From assembly GCA_002368155.1 (NCBI GenBank), contig AP018180.1, positions 4,657,014 through 4,721,013 on the forward strand: a stretch of 64,000 nucleotides of DNA, in the 5' to 3' direction. The notes beneath the pieces are model-generated. The model was not told the origin of the DNA. It searched no databases and saw nothing but the letters and a program-made list of their open reading frames with translations. Each line of letters begins with the position of its first letter. The first letter of the stretch is position 1. This DNA is from Nostoc carneum NIES-2107 (GTDB taxonomy: Bacteria; Cyanobacteriota; Cyanobacteriia; Cyanobacteriales; Nostocaceae). Both the position numbers and the translations under genes were made by a program. Positions 35,552 through 44,124 of the stretch are shown here, one piece after another.

Positions 35552-35602
35552 GGGGAAGAAGAGAAGCGATAAGTTCTACCTTTTACATTTTCGCTCTTTC
35601 TG

Positions 35603-36433
35603 CTACAGTAACGCATCCATTAGTTGCATCACTTTAATTGCACCAGCGGATAAATCTTCTGGTTTTGTCGGTTGGAATTGCTTTTCCAGCAAACCTTTGA
35701 GAGATATTAACTTCAAGCTGTTTTCTGCTAGGGTATCAGCGATCGCTTCTGCTGCTGGTAAATAGCCAATCGCCCCTAAATCTGAAAGTACTGCCCGACG
35801 TAGTTGCAAATCATCCTGAGCAAGTGCCTGTACTAGGCGCTCGGCATACTGATTGTAACCTGCAGTTGATTCTGAGGTGAGTTGATACATCGCCCTGGCT
35901 GCGGAATACTGAATCCGAGGCACGGGATGATCTAAAAATTCTTGAATAATGGAAATTGCATCGCTTGCCCCCAAGGTTCCCAATGCCTCTATAATGGCAT
36001 CGAAGGGTTGGGCTAGTTGGGGTGGTTCTGGTGCTGGTAGGGTTCCTGGAACTTGATCATTGAGTAATTCGATTAGCCTAGAAATGCTGGATGAGTCGCC
36101 TAACATTTCCAGAGATTGGGCTGCAGCTTCACGCACATAAAAATCAGAACATTCCAGCGCTTTAATTAATGCGGGAACGGCTCGCTTTTCTCCTAATTTT
36201 CCTAATGCTCTGGCTGCATTGCGCCGCAGGGGATAGCCACCAACATTAGTGCGATCGTCTTCGTCTTCTAATGCTTGAATCAACACATCAATGGCTTCTG
36301 GAGCATCAACTCGAAACCGCCCTAACCACCAAGCCGCATACACGCGCAATCCTAAATCTTCACCTTGGAGATTAGCGATCGCCTGTTCTACAGTTAATTG
36401 GTTATCGTCCTGGATATTAGCTGCGTTTTCCAC
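35603..36433 (-). CDS. cpcE: Phycocyanobilin lyase subunit CpcE
   Basis: A 276-residue HEAT-repeat protein. The N-terminus LTVEQAIANLQGEDLGLRVY and the repeat AAWWLGRFRVDAPEAIDVLI are typical of CpcE. It is the lyase partner of CpcF for the alpha-84 bilin. A strong hairpin between cpcA1 and cpcE (36483-36540) should let only part of the transcripts continue, which fits the small amount of lyase needed relative to phycocyanin. Confidence 0.93.
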   Translation of the reverse strand: MENAANIQDDNQLTVEQAIANLQGEDLGLRVYAAWWLGRFRVDAPEAIDVLIQALEDEDDRTNVGGYPLRRNAARALGKLGEKRAVPALIKALECSDFYVREAAAQSLEMLGDSSSISRLIELLNDQVPGTLPAPEPPQLAQPFDAIIEALGTLGASDAISIIQEFLDHPVPRIQYSAARAMYQLTSESTAGYNQYAERLVQALAQDDLQLRRAVLSDLGAIGYLPAAEAIADTLAENSLKLISLKGLLEKQFQPTKPEDLSAGAIKVMQLMDALL

Positions 36434-36482
36434 TTTCTGTTCCTGTTCTCTATGCCCTCTGACAAATGCCTATACATGACAA

Positions 36483-36540
36483 TGCCCGGAGAGGTAAACA
36501 ATCACTAACTTCTGTCAGTCATTGTATACCCCTCCGGGCA
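36483..36540 (-). terminator. Intercistronic hairpin between cpcA1 and cpcE
   Basis: The arms TGCCCGGAGGGGTATACAAT (minus strand) and ATTGTTTACCTCTCCGGGCA pair over about 20 bp with few mismatches around a short loop. There is no T run. It is probably a partial terminator or RNA-stabilising 3' end for the abundant cpcBA message. Confidence 0.75.
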
Positions 36541-36552
36541 ACAACATCTTAA

Positions 36553-37041
36553 CTAGCTTAATGCGTTGATAGCGTAGTCGATGTAGGAGTTTGCTTCAAC
36601 AGCAGGGTCGCCACTTAAACCGTGGTTAGCTTTGATGTATTTCAAAGCTTCAACATACCAGCTGGGAGATAGATCAAATGTGCGGTTGATTTCAGCGATA
36701 CCACCAATTAGGTAGTCATCCAATGGGCCTGTACCACCAACAACTAGGCAGTAGGTAACCATCCGCAAGTAGTAGCCGATGTCACGAACGCACTTGTCTT
36801 TGCCGGTTTGAGTAGAAGCAAAGTTAGGGCCGTTTTGGCTGGTGGTGTAGGGGAATTTGCTGTAAACAGCATTAGCAGCACCAGAAGCTAAGCTAGAAGC
36901 CTTTTCGGTTAATGCTTTTGCAGCAGCTAAGCTAGCAGAAGCTTGACGGAAACGACCAAATGCGGTTTGGATTTCGGTGGAGCTCAGGAAGCGTCCTTGG
37001 GAATCAGCAGCAGCTACTGCTTCGGTCAAAGGGGTTTTCAT
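36553..37041 (-). CDS. cpcA1: Phycocyanin alpha subunit, set 1
   Basis: A 162-residue phycobiliprotein with bilin-binding Cys84 in [10 protein letters not shown]. It pairs with CpcB1 to form phycocyanin hexamers in phycobilisome rods. The frame extends six codons upstream (37059), but [10 protein letters not shown] is the invariant family start, with GGGAGAA about 8 bases before it. Differences from CpcA2 lie mainly at residues 40-80 (for example [14 protein letters not shown] here versus [14 protein letters not shown]). Confidence 0.95.
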   Translation of the reverse strand: MKTPLTEAVAAADSQGRFLSSTEIQTAFGRFRQASASLAAAKALTEKASSLASGAANAVYSKFPYTTSQNGPNFASTQTGKDKCVRDIGYYLRMVTYCLVVGGTGPLDDYLIGGIAEINRTFDLSPSWYVEALKYIKANHGLSGDPAVEANSYIDYAINALS

Positions 37042-37159
37042 GATCAGATTTTCTCCCAATAATCTTTTTTGATGAAATAGCTTTTAGCAATCGTTTCAGT
37101 TATCTAAATGTCTGAAACCGCTCAAAAAATCGATTCCAAAAAATCGATGATATAGCTGA

Positions 37160-37678
37160 CTAAGCAACAGCAGAAGCAGCCTTATCGAAGTAGCTTGCAA
37201 CTTCAGCCATTAAGCTGGCGCAATCGCCTCTGGTAATACCATTGGTGTCGCCTGCGATCGCTAGAGCAGCATCTTTCATCTTTTGAACGCCAACTGCTAC
37301 GGAAGAACCGGGAGTTCCTAGCGCCAAGTAGGTTTCTTTTAAACCGTTGAGGCAGCGATCGTCTAAAACGCTTGCATCACCTGCGAAGATTGCATAGGTA
37401 ACGTAGCGTAAGATGATTTCCATGTCACGCAAGCAAGCAGCCATACGACGGCTGGTGTAAGCGTTACCACCAGGAGCAATCAACTGAGGCTGTTCTGCAA
37501 ATAGAGAACGAGCTGCATTTGCCACAATTGTGGAGGAGTTGCCGGTAATACGGTTAACAACGTCCATGCGCTTGTTGCCATCAGCAACTAAAGCACTGAG
37601 AGCATCTATTTGAGAACCACTCAGGTATTCACCTCGTGCGTCAGCTTGGGAGACTACTTTTGCAAATGCGTCTAACAT
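37160..37678 (-). CDS. cpcB1: Phycocyanin beta subunit, set 1
   Basis: A 172-residue phycobiliprotein with bilin cysteines 82 (AACLRDME) and 153 (GDCASLM) and Asn72, the site normally methylated. First gene of cpcB1A1EF, 118 bases before cpcA1. No linker genes follow, and there is no L box upstream, as expected for a constitutive phycocyanin set. Confidence 0.95.
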
Positions 37679-38422
37679 ACACTCAATTTCCTAATTAGTT
37701 TAGTCGAGTATGGCTTGGATTAGGTTAAAACCCAGTTTGATAGAGCTAGGCAATACAGCTGCCCCAGTAGCCCGATCAACTAAAAGCAGTAGCTTTAATC
37801 ACTGCTGAAACCTTCCGCTTATTCCCTTAAGGAAATTTGAAAGATTTTTTAATTCTTAAACAATTGAAAAACTTCACTCATTTAAGATGGATGGAAAACC
37901 TGCTTCTTTTCTGTGAAGCTTTCCATTCCTTGTTTATACTATATCGTTGGATCGTTTGTTTATTACGAATTGTCAAGTTGGTCGTATTATGAGGCTGAAT
38001 TGCTTAACCAGTAAGCTTTTCGCCTTTATTAACAAAATTTCTATTGCTTAACACTTATTAATCAATACTCGGTCGCTTTGACTTTCCAGTTATGGCAGCG
38101 TAGCCAGATACCCTTGATTTTCAGCCCAGTTCAAAATGATAGCTTAGATTAAGAAGTATTAAGGAAGTGAGTTTTTACGTTACATTCTCTGGGCTATTTG
38201 GTCTGGTTAATGAGTTTGACAATTATGAAACTATGCAGAATTCCCACAAACTACTTACCTCTGTACTAAAAGCTTAGGGCTGAGTGAGAGAATGCGATCG
38301 CTCCTCCTGAGTTGGGCTGTACAAGTATCAACACAGAATTCATGCATAGATGACTTGTCTGTTCCCCGTTCCCTATTAGACATCTCCAAAAATAAACTTA
38401 ATGATGCAACATTAATTAATGA
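37679..38422. promoter_or_regulatory. cpc1 upstream region: putative promoter and leader hairpin
   Basis: On the minus strand a TATAGTATAAA stretch (about 37943-37933) could be the -10 box. Ten bases later a stem-loop begins: ATGGAAAGCTTC pairing with GAAGC/TTTCCAT (37926-37891). The message leader would then be about 250 bases with a hairpin near its 5' end, a layout known to stabilise photosynthesis transcripts. A TTGACA at 37976-37971 is too far from this -10 (27 bases) to be a normal -35 box. No L box was found here. Confidence 0.4.
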
Positions 38423-38629
38423 TTAAGATTTAGTAGCAGTCCAACCTTTCTTGATCAATGCCAAAAAGGTAGTAATGCCTTTAGAAAATCCGTGAGGATC
38501 AGGCAAAACATACTCTGGAAACTCTTCATACGGTCGCCATTCTTCAGATGAATTATGCCGCAAGTACAATACTCGCTCGTCTCCTTCTAATTTCCAGAGC
38601 ATTTGACCACCAGTTGGTATCTCAGTCAT
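38423..38629 (-). CDS. Small protein between the two cpc operons, function unknown
   Basis: A 68-residue protein (MTEIPTGGQMLWKLEGDERV...). It has several aromatic residues and a final GWTATKS, with no family recognised. The frame is open nine codons upstream (38656), but CAGGAG ten bases before the ATG at 38629 fixes the start. It lies on the same strand, downstream of the cpc2 terminator and upstream of cpcB1, so it could have its own promoter. Confidence 0.6.
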   Translation of the reverse strand: MTEIPTGGQMLWKLEGDERVLYLRHNSSEEWRPYEEFPEYVLPDPHGFSKGITTFLALIKKGWTATKS

Positions 38630-38744
38630 GGCTGCTTTCTCCTGTTTTGCAAACAAATATACTCACGAACAGTTTGCTATTGCTATATTTTGTCCGATCA
38701 AAGAAAAGACACAGGGAATTCAGATGACAAAAATATTCCATCCC

Positions 38745-38775
38745 TGCGGGACGCTACGCGAACGCTATGGCAGCA
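38745..38775. repeat. Dispersed GC palindrome
   Basis: CCCTGCGGGACGCTACGCGAACG, a very common dispersed repeat of Nostocales genomes, with the CCTGCGGG and CGCTACGCG words. The plus-strand frame open across it (38628-38849) is not a believable gene. Confidence 0.6.
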
Positions 38776-38827
38776 CAAATAACGCAGGAATAAGAGAAGA
38801 AAGACTATATTGCTCTGAGATATGGCA

Positions 38828-38863
38828 AAAAATGGGCGTGGGAAATTAATATTTTCCACGCCC
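38828..38863 (-). terminator. Rho-independent terminator of the cpc2 operon
   Basis: On the minus strand GGGCGTGGAAAATATT pairs with AATTTCCCACGCCC and is followed by ATTTTTTG. It lies 43 bases past the cpcD2 stop. Strong GC stem plus T run. Confidence 0.85.
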
Positions 38864-38905
38864 GCAGATATCATAGATGATTGCTGTTAACTTTCCAATG
38901 CATTT

Positions 38906-39163
38906 TCAGTTTTCCGATGCATCTTCAGTTGAATTTTCACCTGCAGGACGGATGTTAACAATTTTGCCGCCTAAGCGGGTGATGCGACGCATCTCTTCAT
39001 TCATCCGGCTGTAAGGGACTTGAATCTCAATCGTGCTGCTATTGCGAATCTGATAACGATTGTTATCAGTTTGCTCGTTCTGGCGCAATCCTTCTACTTC
39101 GTAAACAAAGACGCGATTGTCTGAACCGGAACTAGATCTTCTGGTCAATACAGAACCTAACAT
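38906..39163 (-). CDS. cpcD2: Small rod-capping linker CpcD, set 2
   Basis: An 85-residue CpcD-domain protein (VFVYEVEGLRQ, IQVPYSRMNEEMRRITRLGG, KIVNIRP). It caps the outer end of phycocyanin rods. Last gene of cpcB2A2H2I2D2, 14 bases after cpcI2, followed by a strong terminator. Confidence 0.92.
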   Translation of the reverse strand: MLGSVLTRRSSSGSDNRVFVYEVEGLRQNEQTDNNRYQIRNSSTIEIQVPYSRMNEEMRRITRLGGKIVNIRPAGENSTEDASEN

Positions 39164-39177
39164 AATAGTTCTATCTC

Positions 39178-40050
39178 CTATTGTGCAAAAGTAATGCTAG
39201 CAACCTTACCACCCTGCTTATTGATTTGCTGTAGGGTGTTAGATAGCTGTTCGTAGGGGACAATGAACTCTTTGTTGCTACGACGAACTTTTGGATATCT
39301 TGGCAGACTGATACCCGTAACTTCGATTCTGTAAAGGCGTGGGGTAGAGCCTTGAGAGGATCTACCAAAGGTACGGCTGGGTGCAGTTCCTTGTTTGGAA
39401 GGTAGGTAAGACCAACCTTGAGTACCACCAGAAGGTGCGATAATCGCAGTTGCGCTATTTGTAGCTAAGTCAGATGCGAGACGAGAGCTGCTACCTGCTA
39501 GCTGAGAGCGATCGCTATTCGCATAACCACGGTAAAGGCGGAACATACGAGTAAACCCGACAGTTCTTTGACCAACACCTGTGGTTACAAAGTCCCGATA
39601 GTAGGGAACTATCGAATCTCCAAAATAGGTATCATATTCGGCAGAATCTATATAAGAATCGATGTCTGCGTCGAACCCTTGATTTTGGTAGCGATCGAGA
39701 TGCTCAATCACTTCCGACTCATCGTAAGGAGCTCGTCCCAACAAATGCTTAAAGTTCAATTCAATTACCCGAGTTTGAAAATGTGGGTAAAGAAACTTTG
39801 TTTTGTATAATTCTGATTTAGCTACTGCGCGAACAAAATCTCTGACGCTCAGTTTACCATTGGTCAACAACGACTCTAAGCTGATGAGACGTTCTGACTG
39901 CATCAAGTAGTCATTACCTAATACCTGACGATAGACTGCCTGAATAACAATCTTGGCATCTTCTGCTGTCCAGTTTGGACGCAGTTCAACAGGACTTGTT
40001 TGGTCAAAAACCGTAGTTCCCAAACGAGATGCTGCGGATGTAATTGGCAC
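39178..40050 (-). CDS. cpcI2: Phycocyanin rod linker, set 2 (second)
   Basis: A 290-residue linker. The PBS-linker domain (Pfam 00427 type) covers about residues 20-150 ([35 protein letters not shown]), and a CpcD-like domain covers about 235-288 ([19 protein letters not shown]). It sits in the hexamer cavity and joins phycocyanin discs in the rod. It resembles CpcH2 throughout; the pair arose by duplication. It starts 47 bases after cpcH2. The H/I naming follows the Fremyella cpc2 operon. Confidence 0.9.
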   Translation of the reverse strand: MPITSAASRLGTTVFDQTSPVELRPNWTAEDAKIVIQAVYRQVLGNDYLMQSERLISLESLLTNGKLSVRDFVRAVAKSELYKTKFLYPHFQTRVIELNFKHLLGRAPYDESEVIEHLDRYQNQGFDADIDSYIDSAEYDTYFGDSIVPYYRDFVTTGVGQRTVGFTRMFRLYRGYANSDRSQLAGSSSRLASDLATNSATAIIAPSGGTQGWSYLPSKQGTAPSRTFGRSSQGSTPRLYRIEVTGISLPRYPKVRRSNKEFIVPYEQLSNTLQQINKQGGKVASITFAQ

Positions 40051-40097
40051 GAATAGCTCTCCTTGTAGACTTTTTGATGTGGCAAATTTGATTCAGT

Positions 40098-40907
40098 TTA
40101 GGCAGGAGAAATATTAACTACGCGACTACCTCGCTGATTCAGTCTTTGCAGAGTTGGTGATAGTTGGTCGTAACTGACCAAATACTCTTTCATACTACGT
40201 CTGATTTGGGTAGTACGCCCTCTATCTGCTTGGATGACACGTACTCGGTAAAGCTGTCCGCGATCGCCTCCGACTACACCAGTCAGTCCCTTACCAAAGT
40301 TAGGAGTCTGAATACTGCTAGCCAGATTCATTGCTAGATCTTGGGTTAACCAAGCAGACTTGTTTTTACCTTGGGAGCGATCACTGTTAGCATATCCCCG
40401 ATAAATCTGAAACATCCGGTTGAAGCCTACTGTCTTTTGTCCCGGTTGAGTTTCAAATCCCCGATAATGAGGCACAATCGCTTCGCCAAAGCTTTCTTGA
40501 TATTCGGCTGAATCAATATATGAATTGATTTCTGCCTCGTATCCTTTCTCTGTATAAAGGTTGACGTGGTAAGAAATCTCTGATTCGTCGTAGGGCGCAC
40601 GACCAAGCAGATGCTTGTAGTTCAGTTCGATAAAGCGGACTTGAGGCGTAGAGTAAAAGAACTTTTGGCGATATAGTTCAGATTGTGCTAATAACCGCAC
40701 AAAATCTCTCACGCTAATGTTACCCTGATGCAATAGCGATTCTGCACTGGTGAGGCGTTCGCTTTGCATCACGTGGTCATTACCAAACACTTGACGATAA
40801 GCAGCATGAATTACTGCTGGTACGTCACTACTAGCTCTCAATTCTGTGGGAGCTGTGCTAGCAAACGGTTCAAATCCTAGCTGACGGGCCGCCGTGGAAC
40901 TAGTCAT
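40098..40907 (-). CDS. cpcH2: Phycocyanin rod linker, set 2 (first)
   Basis: A 269-residue linker with the same two domains as CpcI2: PBS linker about residues 20-150 ([35 protein letters not shown]) and CpcD-like about 213-266 ([21 protein letters not shown]). It follows cpcA2 across a stable hairpin (40943-41007), which probably keeps linker output below that of the apoproteins. Confidence 0.9.
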   Translation of the reverse strand: MTSSTAARQLGFEPFASTAPTELRASSDVPAVIHAAYRQVFGNDHVMQSERLTSAESLLHQGNISVRDFVRLLAQSELYRQKFFYSTPQVRFIELNYKHLLGRAPYDESEISYHVNLYTEKGYEAEINSYIDSAEYQESFGEAIVPHYRGFETQPGQKTVGFNRMFQIYRGYANSDRSQGKNKSAWLTQDLAMNLASSIQTPNFGKGLTGVVGGDRGQLYRVRVIQADRGRTTQIRRSMKEYLVSYDQLSPTLQRLNQRGSRVVNISPA

Positions 40908-40942
40908 GACTGAATCTCCTGAATTTCAATCAGAAAAAACAT

Positions 40943-41007
40943 GCCCAGAACCCCATAAAACTGCCCATGCTAGAAATTAGCATCCACAGCCTTTAGTTGT
41001 TCTGGGC
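40943..41007 (-). terminator. Intercistronic hairpin between cpcA2 and cpcH2
   Basis: GCCCAGAAC (40943-40951) and GTTCTGGGC (40999-41007) form a perfect 9-bp outer stem; inside it ATGCTA and TAGCAT form a second stem. No T run follows, so partial termination or RNA 3'-end protection of cpcB2A2 is more likely than full termination. Confidence 0.7.
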
Positions 41008-41019
41008 AAAAGGAAAACC

Positions 41020-41508
41020 CTAGCTTAGGGCGTTGATTGCGTAGTCAATGTAGGAGTTTGCTTCAACAGCAGGATCACCACTCAAACCATGATTAGCTTT
41101 GATATATTTGAGAGCTTCAACATACCAGCTGGGAGACAGATCAAAGGTGCGGTTGATTTCTGCCAAACCACCAATTAGGTAGTCATCTAGAGGGCCTGTA
41201 CCACCAGCAACTAGACAGTAGGTAACGATGCGAATGTAGTAACCGATGTCGCGTGCACACTTGTCTTTACCGCGTTGGTCAGAAGCGAAGTTCTTACCTT
41301 GCATTTGGGTGGTGTAGGGGAACTTTTGGTAAACTGCGTTAGCAGCACCTTGAGCCAAGCTGTTAGCTTTGCTGCTTAATGCTTTAGCTGCATCTAAGCT
41401 AGCAGATGCTTGACGGAAACGACCAAAAGCAACTTGAAGTTCTGTGGAGCTCAAAAACCGACCTTGGGAATCTGCGGTAGCTACGGCTTCGGTTAAAGGT
41501 GTTTTCAT
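41020..41508 (-). CDS. cpcA2: Phycocyanin alpha subunit, set 2 (red-light type)
   Basis: A 162-residue phycobiliprotein with Cys84 in [10 protein letters not shown]. It is highly similar to CpcA1 but diverges around residues 40-82. It lies 69 bases after cpcB2 and before the linker genes. It has no lyase of its own, so it presumably uses CpcE/F from the cpc1 operon. Confidence 0.95.
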   Translation of the reverse strand: MKTPLTEAVATADSQGRFLSSTELQVAFGRFRQASASLDAAKALSSKANSLAQGAANAVYQKFPYTTQMQGKNFASDQRGKDKCARDIGYYIRIVTYCLVAGGTGPLDDYLIGGLAEINRTFDLSPSWYVEALKYIKANHGLSGDPAVEANSYIDYAINALS

Positions 41509-41577
41509 GCTGATTATTCTCTCAACAAATATGTAAAGTTGTGCGTCAGAAAGTAGAAATAATTAAGTAGCGATGTA

Positions 41578-42096
41578 CTAGCCAACTGCAGCAGCAGCGC
41601 GATCGAAGTAGCTACCCAATTCAGCCATTAAGGAGCTACAGTCACCACGGGTAACACCGCTGGGGTCGTTAGCAATAGCGATCGCAGCTTCTTTCATCTT
41701 TTGAACGCCAGTAGATACGGAAGCGCCAGGAACACCTAATGCTTGATATGTTTCGCGAAGACCGTTCAAGCAGCGATCGTCTAAAACGCTAGCATCACCT
41801 GCAAATACTGCGTAGGTTACATAGCGTAAGATGATTTCCATGTCGCGTAAGCAAGCTGCCATACGACGGTTGGTGTAAGCATTACCACCAGGTGCAATCA
41901 ACTGGGGTTGCTCTTCAAATAAAGCGCGAGCTGCATTGGCAACGATTGTGGAGGCATTGCCGGTAATGCGGTTAACAACATCCATGCGCTTAGAACCAGC
42001 AGCAACCATATCTTTCAATGCATCGATTTCTGCATCGCTAATGTATGCGCCTCTAGTATCAGCCTGGGAAACTACTTTGGTAAAAGCGTCAAGCAT
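41578..42096 (-). CDS. cpcB2: Phycocyanin beta subunit, set 2 (red-light type)
   Basis: A 172-residue phycobiliprotein with Cys82 (AACLRDME), Cys153 (GDCSSLM) and Asn72. First gene of a five-gene operon cpcB2A2H2I2D2, the arrangement of the red-light-inducible phycocyanin operon of Fremyella diplosiphon. A perfect L box lies 376 bases upstream on the coding strand, implying RcaC control. Confidence 0.94.
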   Translation of the reverse strand: MLDAFTKVVSQADTRGAYISDAEIDALKDMVAAGSKRMDVVNRITGNASTIVANAARALFEEQPQLIAPGGNAYTNRRMAACLRDMEIILRYVTYAVFAGDASVLDDRCLNGLRETYQALGVPGASVSTGVQKMKEAAIAIANDPSGVTRGDCSSLMAELGSYFDRAAAAVG

Positions 42097-42472
42097 TCCA
42101 GCATCTCCTAAAAATATTACTATGCTGTGGATTCAAACTAGGTTCAAAATCCGATCCTTGATGTGGATGAGCATATTTACTGACTTTTTAGATGTTGCCG
42201 TTATGAGCAACCAGCACAATAGTCGCCAGGAAATTTCATTCGCTTGGCAATCGGGGTAAATTTACCCCTAATTCTGTTAGCTAGTTTTCAGTGACTAACG
42301 GTACAGCTATACATCAATACTGCTATTATCCACAACAACTAATTTCTTAAAGGCCCACAAGCCTAGATTAATGAAATAGCTGTTCATCAATTTTTCAGAT
42401 ACCGAACTTTCTCTATCGAGGGCAGAGCGTTCAGCGGTTTTTTGAACCTGAAATTGATTAAAGCAATCCGTT

Positions 42473-42490
42473 TGTGCAAATTTTGTGCAA
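42473..42490 (-). promoter_or_regulatory. L box (RcaC site) of the cpc2 operon
   Basis: On the minus strand TTGCACA-AAAT-TTGCACA, a perfect match to the TTGCACA-N4-TTGCACA consensus known for RcaC sites in type III chromatic acclimation. It is oriented with cpcB2 and lies 376 bases before its ATG, which implies a long leader or a distal activator site. Expected effect: activation in red light. Confidence 0.85.
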
Positions 42491-42609
42491 ATTTAAATGT
42501 GTCTTCAGATAATTAGTTAAAAAATATTAAGCAAATGCTGAAACCCTTTGATAGCAAGGATTGTTTATATTTTGGTTTTGTCTTTAGACTTAAATTATAG
42601 TTACAAACA

Positions 42610-42708
42610 GTTACATTTAGATACATTGTTCGGAAAGCAAAATGTTATTACTCGCAAAATTCAGTTTCGGAACTCAATTCTTACAATTCGTTACATTTTG
42701 ATACATTG
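42610..42708. repeat. Two 19-bp direct repeats exactly 80 bp apart
   Basis: GTTACATTTAGATACATTG at 42610-42628 and GTTACATTTTGATACATTG at 42690-42708 differ at one base. They lie 120-220 bases beyond the L box, upstream of cpcB2. They may be operator sites for an unknown regulator. Confidence 0.55.
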
Positions 42709-42906
42709 ATATACAACCAAGTCAGCAGCAGATTTTATGCTTGTATTGATGCGTTAATGCGAATCGCTTGTATGTCAGTTTAATTTATTAAATAATTCTT
42801 AAGCAAGGCCAACATCGAACAAATATTTGATATTTAATTTCAGACAGCAAAAATTACCAGGAAGGCAAGAGCAATCCTGGTTGACAAAATTTCATGGAAT
42901 TTAGCT

Positions 42907-43650
42907 TTAAGCTACATAGTCAAAAAGCATAGTTGTCATGTAGCGATCTGCCCATTCTTTACCGAAAGACTTTTCCAGAACGCGCCGGGTTTTGTCATTT
43001 TGCTGCTGCTTTGTACAGTAATTGCGTTGTCCTGCCAAAACTCTAGAGATATCAAGATTGGATGTTAAAGGTGTCTCTGATGCAGCAATCTGACAATGAA
43101 TGGTTAAATATTCGCGAACGCGGTTGTGAAACTTTTCTTCTTCTTGAGCATTTTCTGGGCGCACAAACAGGCAAAATTGCGAGAAAATATCGCCCCAAGG
43201 CGGTAAAGCCCGTGGTTCAGAAAACTCAATTTCCGGTAAAGCAGACAAATGCTGATAATAGCGTGACGGTAGACTGCGATCGCTACTGATGGGAGACAAA
43301 TCTGCGATCGCTGCACTAATCAACCCACCTTTCCCGCCTACCAAATCTGTACCAAACATGGGAATCGGGTATTCAGGATTGGGGAACATCACACAGTGCA
43401 GAATATCTAAACCATTGCCAACCTGCGCCAATTCTAGATGCAGTTTGCGAAATTGCGGAGCTTGGTAGCAATGATTTTCAATGATCAGCCGTTCGCCTTC
43501 CAAATGTCCCTCGACATAGCCTAAACCTTCTGGGACAGAGTAAGGGGAGATATCCAGGTATTTTTGCCAAATTTCTTCAATCGAATCCGCCAACCTGTGG
43601 ATTAGGGGATGCTGGCGATTTCTCAACGACGCTTCCATAGACTTCAACAT
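42907..43650 (-). CDS. pcyA: Phycocyanobilin:ferredoxin oxidoreductase
   Basis: A 247-residue bilin reductase that turns biliverdin into phycocyanobilin, the chromophore of phycocyanin and phytochromes. Key residues by family alignment: Glu in LHLEL (about 73), His in DILHCVMFPNP (about 85) and Asp in MFGTDLVGGKGG (about 102). An L box 45 bases before the start ties it to the cpc2 operon next door. GAGAAG just before ATG 43650 supports that start; a second ATG lies at 43638. Confidence 0.95.
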   Translation of the reverse strand: MLKSMEASLRNRQHPLIHRLADSIEEIWQKYLDISPYSVPEGLGYVEGHLEGERLIIENHCYQAPQFRKLHLELAQVGNGLDILHCVMFPNPEYPIPMFGTDLVGGKGGLISAAIADLSPISSDRSLPSRYYQHLSALPEIEFSEPRALPPWGDIFSQFCLFVRPENAQEEEKFHNRVREYLTIHCQIAASETPLTSNLDISRVLAGQRNYCTKQQQNDKTRRVLEKSFGKEWADRYMTTMLFDYVA

Positions 43651-43695
43651 ACGCTTCTCTTTGAGTATAGGATTAACCTACCTTGGCGTATAGCC

Positions 43696-43713
43696 TGTGC
43701 AATAGCTGTGCAA
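43696..43713 (-). promoter_or_regulatory. L box (RcaC site) of pcyA
   Basis: On the minus strand TTGCACA-GCTA-TTGCACA, a perfect consensus match. Downstream a TATACT (43669-43664) could be a -10 box. It sits much closer to its gene than the cpc2 box does, so RcaC would act near the -35 position here. Confidence 0.85.
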
Positions 43714-43815
43714 TTTGCAGATTGGAGTATTGGGTTAAACAATTTGGGATTTTAGATTTAGCCCATACCTTAGATTGAGCTACTTCCATTGAGAATTATA
43801 TATTTGGCAGAAATT

Positions 43816-44124
43816 TTACTCGGTTTCCAGATTTCTTTGTTTCCAATAATTTGGTTTGCGCTTACTATGTGCGATCGCAATTACCCAAATCACTGCTTCC
43901 AACTCTGTATAAAAAATTATATAGGGAAAACGTTGAATAGTATAACGACGGATTCCTGCAATTTTGTGTGGGGTTCCTAAATTAGGATTTTGCTGAATTT
44001 TCAGAATAACTTTTTCCACTTCAGATAGTAAATCTAGTCCCAAGCCTATTTTTTGAGCTTCATAGTAAGCTATGGCAGCATCAAGCTCTTTTCTAGCTTC
44101 TGTGTGGATAACAATAAACTTCAC
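43816..44124 (-). CDS. RelE/ParE-type toxin
   Basis: A 102-residue protein of the RelE/ParE fold (IVIHTEARKELDAAIAYYEA at the start, IRRYTIQRFPYIIFYT and VIAIAHSKRKPNYW at the end). Toxins of this fold cut mRNA on the ribosome or poison gyrase; which applies is unclear. It overlaps the antitoxin gene by 4 bases (ATGA), a typical toxin-antitoxin arrangement. Confidence 0.85.
   Translation of the reverse strand: MKFIVIHTEARKELDAAIAYYEAQKIGLGLDLLSEVEKVILKIQQNPNLGTPHKIAGIRRYTIQRFPYIIFYTELEAVIWVIAIAHSKRKPNYWKQRNLETE

Larger units (their letters stand above)
42097..42906. other. cpc2 upstream regulatory region
   Basis: An 810-base AT-rich region between pcyA and cpcB2. It contains the L box (42473-42490) and two near-identical 19-mers (42610-42628 and 42690-42708). 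No believable ORF: the plus-strand frame at 41936-42259 mostly overlaps cpcB2. I could not place a -10 box with confidence. Confidence 0.6.

Noticed and set aside
37971-37976. TTGACA as the -35 box of cpcB1
   Set aside because: It is 27 bases from the best -10 candidate, too far for a normal sigma-70-type promoter.
38628-38849. Plus-strand ORF of 73 codons opposite the small gene between the cpc operons
   Set aside because: It crosses a known dispersed palindrome and the cpc2 terminator, and has no family resemblance.
41936-42259. Plus-strand ORF of 107 codons upstream of cpcB2
   Set aside because: Half of it is antisense to cpcB2 and its composition is that of a shadow frame.
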